Positions 34,302 to 38,629 of a stretch of 38,629 nt of DNA are shown piece by piece. The stretch comes from Alphaproteobacteria bacterium (lineage in GTDB: Bacteria > Pseudomonadota > Alphaproteobacteria > SMXS01): the NCBI GenBank assembly GCA_016124315.1, contig WGNW01000071.1:1-38629 (forward strand), in the 5' to 3' direction. Numbering within the stretch: the first letter of the stretch is position 1; each line of letters begins with the position of its first letter. The translations under genes and the position numbers were made by a program. The notes under the pieces are model-generated. The model ran no database searches. It saw only the letters and a program-made list of their open reading frames with translations, and had not been told where the DNA came from.

Positions 34302-35513
34302 ATGAAGCAGGCCCCGTTTCGCGCCATGAACGCATCCGCCCAGCAGGCGCCCCATCCCAACTACCTGGAGGCGCGCCGCCTCTCCGGCCTCAGCGACGAT
34401 CCCCGCGGCACCGTGACGCGGCTGGAGGCGGTGCCGTTCCGGCTGGTCTCGGGCGCCGAGCTGGACGAGGTGCAGGTCGCCTACCAGACCTACGGCACGC
34501 TCAACGCCGCGCGCAGCAACGCCGTGCTGGTGTGCCACGCGCTGACCGGCGACCAGCACGTCGCCAACCCGCACCCGATCACCGGCAAGCCCGGCTGGTG
34601 GGAGCTGATGGTGGGGCCGGGCCAGGTGATCGACACCGAGCGCTACTTCGTGATCTGCATCAACGTGCTGGGCGGCTGCCTGGGCACCACCGGGCCGAAG
34701 GAGACCAACCCGGCGACGGGCCGGCCGTGGGGCATCGACTTCCCGGTCATCACCGTCGCCGACATGGTGCGGCTGCAGGCGGCGCTGCTCGACCAGCTCG
34801 GCATCCCCGACCTGTTCTGCGTCATCGGCGGCTCCATGGGCGGCATGCAGGTGCTGGACTGGGCGGCGCGCTATCCGGAGCGGGTGTTCTCGGCCATTCC
34901 CATCGCCACCACGGCGCGCCACTCGGCGCAGAACATCGCCTTCCACGAGGTCGGCCGCCAGGCCATCATGGCCGACCCGAACTGGGCCGGCGGCGCCTAT
35001 TACGGCGGGCCGGGGCCGAAGGCCGGCCTCTCCGTGGCGCGCATGGCGGCGCACATCACCTACCTGTCCGAGGCGGGGCTGCACGCCAAGTTCGGCCGCA
35101 AGCTGCAGGACCGGGACGCGCTCGCCTTCGGCTTCGACGCCGACTTCCAGATCGAGAGCTACCTGCGCCACCAGGGCAGCACCTTCGTCGAGCGGTTCGA
35201 CGCCAACTCCTACCTCTACATCACCCGCGCCATGGACTATTTCGACCTGGCGGCGGATTACGGCGGGCTGCTGGCCAACGCCTTCCGGGACACGCGGACC
35301 CGGTTCTGCGTGGTCTCGTTCACCAGCGACTGGCTCTATCCCACCGCCGAGAGCCGCGCCATCGTCCACGCGCTCAACGCCGTGGCGGCGCAGGTGAGTT
35401 TCGTCGAGCTGGAGACCGACAAGGGCCACGACAGCTTCCTGCTCGACGTGCCCGAGTTCTACGACGTGCTGCGCGGCTTCGTCGGCGCGGCGGCGGAGCG
35501 GCGGGGCATCTGA
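34302..35513 (+). CDS. metX: Homoserine O-acetyltransferase (MetX family)
   Basis: 403 residues; the second methionine (34326) is an alternative start. It has the alpha/beta-hydrolase MetX pattern: [20 protein letters not shown], the nucleophile elbow GGSMGGMQ (S178), and the acid and base in FTSDWLYP (D343) and KGHDSFL (H376). It acylates homoserine in methionine synthesis. MetX proteins use acetyl- or succinyl-CoA, and sequence alone does not settle which. Its stop overlaps the metW start by one base. The leader holds a TTGACT at 34241-34246 but no good -10. Confidence 0.95.
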   Translation: MKQAPFRAMNASAQQAPHPNYLEARRLSGLSDDPRGTVTRLEAVPFRLVSGAELDEVQVAYQTYGTLNAARSNAVLVCHALTGDQHVANPHPITGKPGWWELMVGPGQVIDTERYFVICINVLGGCLGTTGPKETNPATGRPWGIDFPVITVADMVRLQAALLDQLGIPDLFCVIGGSMGGMQVLDWAARYPERVFSAIPIATTARHSAQNIAFHEVGRQAIMADPNWAGGAYYGGPGPKAGLSVARMAAHITYLSEAGLHAKFGRKLQDRDALAFGFDADFQIESYLRHQGSTFVERFDANSYLYITRAMDYFDLAADYGGLLANAFRDTRTRFCVVSFTSDWLYPTAESRAIVHALNAVAAQVSFVELETDKGHDSFLLDVPEFYDVLRGFVGAAAERRGI

Positions 35514-36187
35514 TGGCCACCACCGTCGCCGAAGCCCGCGCGCGGGACATCCGCGTCGACCTGCTGGAGATCGGCAAGATGGTCGAGTCCGGCAGCCGGG
35601 TGCTCGACATCGGCTGCGGCGACGGCGACCTGCTCTACCACCTGGTGCACGACCGGCGCGCCGACGCCCGCGGCATGGAGATCTCCCGCGAGGGCGTCAA
35701 CGCCTGCGTCGCGCGCGGCCTGTCGGTGGTGCAGGGCGACGCCGACCGCGACCTGGCCGACTATCCGACCGGCGCCTTCGACTACGCCATCCTCAGCCAG
35801 ACCCTGCAGGCCATGCGCGACACCCGCGCCGGGCTCGAGCAGATGCTGCGCATCGGCCGGCGGGCGATCGTGTCGTTCCCCAATTTCGGCTTCTGGCGGG
35901 TGCGCCTGCAGCTGCTGTTCGCCGGCCGCATGCCCGACACGGCGACGCTGCAGAACCCGTGGTACAACACCCCCAACATCCACCTGTGCACCATCCGCGA
36001 CTTTATCTCGCTGTGCACCGAGCTGGGCGTCACCATCGAGCGGTTCATCGCCATCGACGCCGGCGGCAAGCCGTCGCCCATCGCCCACTCGCCCCGCCTC
36101 GCCAACCTGCTGGCCGAGCAGGCCCTGTTCCTGCTGTCCTACGACGGCAAACGCGATCCCGCCGGCGCGCCGGTTTATTCGGACTGA
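35513..36187 (+). CDS. metW: Methionine biosynthesis protein MetW
   Basis: 224 residues from an ATG coupled to metX (TGATG). It is a methyltransferase-fold protein with motif I VLDIGCGDGDLL (30-41), the MetW-typical GMEISREGVNACVARGLSVVQGDAD and the block FPNFGFWRVRLQLLFAGRMP, WYNTPNIHLCTIRDF. MetW is known to partner MetX and support its acyltransferase activity, so the pair acts at homoserine acylation. The usual metX-metW order is retained. Confidence 0.96.
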   Translation: MATTVAEARARDIRVDLLEIGKMVESGSRVLDIGCGDGDLLYHLVHDRRADARGMEISREGVNACVARGLSVVQGDADRDLADYPTGAFDYAILSQTLQAMRDTRAGLEQMLRIGRRAIVSFPNFGFWRVRLQLLFAGRMPDTATLQNPWYNTPNIHLCTIRDFISLCTELGVTIERFIAIDAGGKPSPIAHSPRLANLLAEQALFLLSYDGKRDPAGAPVYSD

Positions 36188-36216
36188 TGCCCGCGAGCGG
36201 CGGGTGATGTGAGCTT

Positions 36217-36315
36217 GTCATCGCGAGGAGCGCAGCGACGCGGCGACCCAGGGCCGCATCCGCAGGCCCGATCCCCGCGGCCCCTGGGTTGCTTCGCTGC
36301 GCTCGCAAGGACGGG
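36217..36315. repeat. Inverted repeat of the GTCATCGCGAGGAGC type
   Basis: The left arm reads GTCATCGCGAGGAGCGCAG with GCGACCCAGG, and the right arm CCCTGGGTTGCTTCGCTGC followed by GCTCGCAAGGAC. These are imperfect inverted copies around a GC-rich centre. It belongs to a widespread class of alphaproteobacterial intergenic hairpin repeats and is distinct from the elements at 5376 and 28269. It lies between convergent metW and the methyltransferase gene and could end both transcripts. Confidence 0.78.
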
Positions 36316-36322
36316 GAGGGCC

Positions 36323-37027
36323 CTATGCCCGCGCGTAGGCCAGCGCGGGGCGGGCCCTGCGGCCGCCGATGCGCGCCTCGACCACCTTGCGGGCCTCGAC
36401 CAGCAGCACGCCGGCGAAGCCGGGCCACAGCCGGGCGCCGGGCGCCTCGGCCCAGCGCAGCAGGCGGATGCCGAGGCGGCCCTCGGCGGGCGGCGCGTGC
36501 AAGGCGCCCAGCCAGCCCAGCGGCTCCAGCATGCCGTCGCCCAGCAGCCGGCTGATCTGACGCACCGAATAGGGCCGGCCCTGGCCGAACGGGGTGCGGT
36601 CGGAGAACGACCACGGGCTGCCGCGGTGGGGCACCACCACCAGGAGCCGGCCCTCCGGCGCCAGCACCCGCCACAGCTCGCGCACCAGCCGGCGGCTGTC
36701 GTCGGCGTGCTCGAGGGCGTGGCAGACCACCAGCCGGTCGACGCAGGCGTCGGGCAGCGGCAGGCCGGTGTCGTCGACGAGGGCGGCGCGGTTGGGCCGG
36801 CCGCGCGGCCAGCGGCCGACGCCCTGCTCGGCGGGCATCATCAGCAGCGGCGGCGCGTTGCCGGCGTCGAGGCCGCGCAGCAGCGGGCCGGCATAGCCCA
36901 GCCCGACGGTCAGCCCGCCGTCGAGCGACGGCCAGGCCTCCAGCAGCCGGGCGCGGATCAGCAGCTGGGCGGTGCGGCCCAGCGGGCTGCCGTAGAACTC
37001 CCTGAGTTCGGTGATGTCGAGATACAC
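36323..37027 (-). CDS. Class I SAM-dependent methyltransferase-like protein
   Basis: 234 residues from the GTG at 37027, which has AGAAGG about 10 bases upstream; a TTG at 37048 would add seven residues. The N terminus YLDITELREFYGSPLG is typical of a group beside gloB in alphaproteobacteria. Post-I and later motifs are visible as VDRLVVCHALEHADDSRRLVRE and LAPEGRLLVVVPHRGSPW. The glycine-rich motif I is poorly formed (LTVGLGYAGPLL), as in other members. The substrate is unknown. It diverges from gloB. Confidence 0.83.
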   Translation of the reverse strand: MYLDITELREFYGSPLGRTAQLLIRARLLEAWPSLDGGLTVGLGYAGPLLRGLDAGNAPPLLMMPAEQGVGRWPRGRPNRAALVDDTGLPLPDACVDRLVVCHALEHADDSRRLVRELWRVLAPEGRLLVVVPHRGSPWSFSDRTPFGQGRPYSVRQISRLLGDGMLEPLGWLGALHAPPAEGRLGIRLLRWAEAPGARLWPGFAGVLLVEARKVVEARIGGRRARPALAYARA

Positions 37028-37076
37028 GCGCCAGCCGCACCTTCTCAATGGTCCCGGGCGAGGCTATGGTAGCCCC

Positions 37077-37841
37077 ATGCTTGAGATACATCAGATACCG
37101 GTCCTGTCGGACAACTATGTCTACCTGGCGCTCGACGTCGAGACCGGGAAGACGGCTGTGATCGATCCCGCCGTCCACGAGGAGGTGCTCGCCGCGCTGG
37201 ACGAGAAGGGCTGGATGCTCAGCCACATCCTCAACACCCATCACCACGCCGACCACACCGGCGGCAACCTCGCGCTGAAGGAGCGGATCGGCTGCCGCAT
37301 CGTCGGGCCCCGCGCCGACCGGGACCGCATCCCCGGCATCGACGTGGCGTTGGGCGAGGGCGACACCTTCACGCTGGGCAAGAGCGTCGCCCGGGTGTTC
37401 GACGTGCCCGGCCACACCAGGGGCCACATCGCCTACTGGTTCGAGGCCGACAACGCGCTGTTCTGCGGCGACACCCTGTTCGCACTGGGCTGCGACCGGC
37501 TGTTCGAGGGCACGCCCCAGCAGATGTGGGACTCGCTCTCCAAGCTGCGCGCCCTGCCGCCGCAGACGCGGGTGTACTGCGCCCACGAATACACCCAGGC
37601 CAACGCCGCCTTCGCGGTCACCGTCGAGCCGCAGAACCGGGCGCTGGTGGCGCGCAAGGCGGTGATCGACGACTTCCGCGCCATCGGCCGGCGCACCGTG
37701 CCGTCGATCCTGGCGGAGGAGCTGGCCACCAATCCGTTCCTGCGCCCCGACAGCCCCGACCTGCAGAGGACCCTGGGCATGGAGGGCGCCCCGCTGGTCG
37801 ACGTGTTCGCCGAGACACGGCGCCGCAAGGACAGGTTCTAG
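37077..37841 (+). CDS. gloB: Hydroxyacylglutathione hydrolase (glyoxalase II)
   Basis: 254 residues. The metallo-beta-lactamase metal-binding motif THHHADH is at 54-60, with further ligands in VPGHTRGHIAYW, FCGDTLFALGCDRLFEGT and YCAHEYTQ. The C-terminal HAGH domain has RTVPSILAEELATNPFLR. It hydrolyses S-lactoylglutathione to lactate and glutathione in methylglyoxal detoxification. The ATG at 37077 gives the family-standard N terminus MLEIHQIPVLSDNY. It overlaps the convergent toxin gene by 4 bases. Confidence 0.97.
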   Translation: MLEIHQIPVLSDNYVYLALDVETGKTAVIDPAVHEEVLAALDEKGWMLSHILNTHHHADHTGGNLALKERIGCRIVGPRADRDRIPGIDVALGEGDTFTLGKSVARVFDVPGHTRGHIAYWFEADNALFCGDTLFALGCDRLFEGTPQQMWDSLSKLRALPPQTRVYCAHEYTQANAAFAVTVEPQNRALVARKAVIDDFRAIGRRTVPSILAEELATNPFLRPDSPDLQRTLGMEGAPLVDVFAETRRRKDRF

Positions 37842-38263
37842 GCTGCGGTTTCGAAGGGATTGACGAGGTCGAGGCCCGCACCCTCGAAGTCCCGCGTATT
37901 CCGAGTGGCGATCGCCAGGCCGTGCACCTGCGCGATGGCGGCGATCTGGCCATCGAAATTGCTCATGGGACGGCCCATTTCCTTGCGCGCGCCCCGGATG
38001 TCGGCGTAGGCCTTCGCGGCGCGTTCATCGAAGCCGAGCTCCCGATCCGCGAAGACCTCCCGGATGAACTGCTCGAATCTCAGGCTCAGCCCGTCACGCC
38101 GTCGACCTGCCGGCATGGCCCGCAATCCGTAGAGGATTTCCGCGACGGCGATGCTGGAAACGAACAAGTCCGTTCTCTGCTGTGCGTCGATCCAGGCGAC
38201 GACGGCGGGGTTCGCCCTATCGCTCATCAGCTCCGACACGACGTTCGTGTCGAGCAGGATCAT
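37838..38263 (-). CDS. PIN-domain toxin (FitB/VapC family)
   Basis: 141 residues. The PIN acidic residues are in place: D5 (MILLDTNVVSEL), E42 (AVAEILYG), D104 (SNFDGQIAA) and D125 (RNTRDF). The IAVAEILYGLRAMPAGRRR and GLAIATRNTRDFEGAG segments fit the FitB/VapC group. It is a probable Mg-dependent ribonuclease that stops translation unless held by its antitoxin. The start overlaps the antitoxin stop by 4 bases. Its 3' end overlaps the convergent gloB stop by 4 bases, which is unusual for a toxin gene. Confidence 0.93.
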   Translation of the reverse strand: MILLDTNVVSELMSDRANPAVVAWIDAQQRTDLFVSSIAVAEILYGLRAMPAGRRRDGLSLRFEQFIREVFADRELGFDERAAKAYADIRGARKEMGRPMSNFDGQIAAIAQVHGLAIATRNTRDFEGAGLDLVNPFETAA

Positions 38264-38511
38264 TTCGAGAAGTCGATCGGGTCGTGCGTTTCGCGCTCCG
38301 GAGGCTCCAGCCGGATCCCGTGCTCCGGTCCAAAGTAGCGGCGCGCGATCTCGCTGATCCTTTCCGGCGGATTGACGACGTCTTGCAGAATCCGTCGAAC
38401 CTCTTCCTCCATGGAGACGCCGTGCCGTTCGGCGCGCAGACGCAGCCCTTCCAGAATCGCGTCGTCAAGCCTGCGAACGCTGATGCTTCCCACAAAGTCC
38501 TCCGGCGCCAT
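38260..38511 (-). CDS. FitA-like ribbon-helix-helix antitoxin
   Basis: 83 residues from the ATG at 38511; an upstream start at 38556 would cover the promoter and operator. The N-terminal ribbon-helix-helix appears as GSISVRRLDDAILEGLRLRAERHG, then VSMEEEVRRILQDVV, the FitA/plasmid-stability pattern. The C-terminal tail ending THDPIDFSK should wrap the PIN toxin. Such antitoxins repress their own promoter, and a perfect palindrome overlaps this start codon. Confidence 0.92.
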   Translation of the reverse strand: MAPEDFVGSISVRRLDDAILEGLRLRAERHGVSMEEEVRRILQDVVNPPERISEIARRYFGPEHGIRLEPPERETHDPIDFSK

Positions 38512-38553
38512 TGTGCTAGCACAATGATATAATGCTGGCAGAGAAACGGGCAA
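38511..38553 (-). promoter_or_regulatory. Toxin-antitoxin promoter and palindromic operator
   Basis: TTGTGCTAGCACAA (38511-38524) is a perfect 14-base palindrome touching the antitoxin ATG. On the minus strand TTGCCC (38553-38548), 16 bases, and TATATC (38531-38526) form a candidate promoter. Transcription would then begin inside the palindrome with a leader of only about 6-8 bases. Binding of the antitoxin complex here would block initiation directly. Confidence 0.6.
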
Positions 38554-38580
38554 CAAGAATGCCGGCCGGAGCTCGCGCGC

Positions 38581-38629
38581 CTACTTCAGATCCGGGTTGT
38601 TGGGCGGCACGCATTCGGTGTTCTCGAAC
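38581..38629 (-). CDS. Possible C-terminal end of a gene running off the right edge
   Basis: Fifteen codons (FENTECVPPNNPDLK) are open on the minus strand from the edge to a TAG at 38583-38581. The composition suits a protein C terminus, and the 28 bases before the toxin-antitoxin promoter leave room for a gene end. The stretch is too short to assign a family or to prove it is coding. Confidence 0.35.
   Translation of the reverse strand, partial: FENTECVPPNNPDLK

Overview
The window is high-GC DNA, almost certainly from an alphaproteobacterium and plausibly Rhodospirillales-like. The lineage is inferred from gene content: a suf operon with SufU and a SufT-type DUF59 protein, a class I lysyl-tRNA synthetase, the metX-metW pair next to a methyltransferase and a glyoxalase II, and a chorismate mutase-hisC-tyrA cluster. 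Genes are densely packed with many TGATG or ATGA overlaps. No rRNA, tRNA, CRISPR array, integrase or transposase was seen.

Layout. Bases 1-5241 hold a plus-strand Fe-S assembly operon (sufB, truncated at the left edge, then sufC, sufD, sufS, sufU, sufT-like and sufA). A 308-base repeat-bearing gap follows, then a DEDDh exonuclease and a SnoaL-like protein. Bases 6741-13478 are a four-gene minus-strand operon: LolD-type ATPase, FtsX-type permease, HlyD-type periplasmic adaptor and a patatin/DUF3376 lipase. Next come sixA, a TerB-like protein, an XPD/DinG-family helicase, divergent lysK, a secreted protein of unknown function, and DUF952-pyrD. An iron-storage pair, bfr and bfd, has a strong promoter overlapped by a Fur-like box. 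It is followed by arsC-type reductase, an MFS transporter, a DUF2236 protein, an outer-membrane barrel, a ferric-reductase-like flavocytochrome and a DUF763 protein.

At 29711-31335 base composition changes abruptly. In a directly counted sample, 22 of 60 bases are G or C at 30061-30120, against 45 of 60 at 28141-28200. This AT-rich island carries one gene: a 498-residue protein with an N-terminal P-loop ATPase domain, a middle region of unknown role and a C-terminal TIR domain with a candidate catalytic glutamate (E428). It is the strongest candidate for an undescribed or poorly described system, probably a single-gene TIR NADase-type anti-phage or abortive-infection protein.

Housekeeping sequence resumes at tyrA, which converges on the island gene. 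tyrA, an aromatic or histidinol-phosphate aminotransferase and a chorismate mutase with a degenerate prephenate-dehydratase-like tail form a minus-strand tyrosine-pathway operon. Divergent metX-metW (methionine synthesis), a methyltransferase, gloB and a FitAB/VapBC-type toxin-antitoxin pair with a palindromic operator at its promoter complete the window. A few C-terminal codons of a further minus-strand gene appear to run off the right edge.
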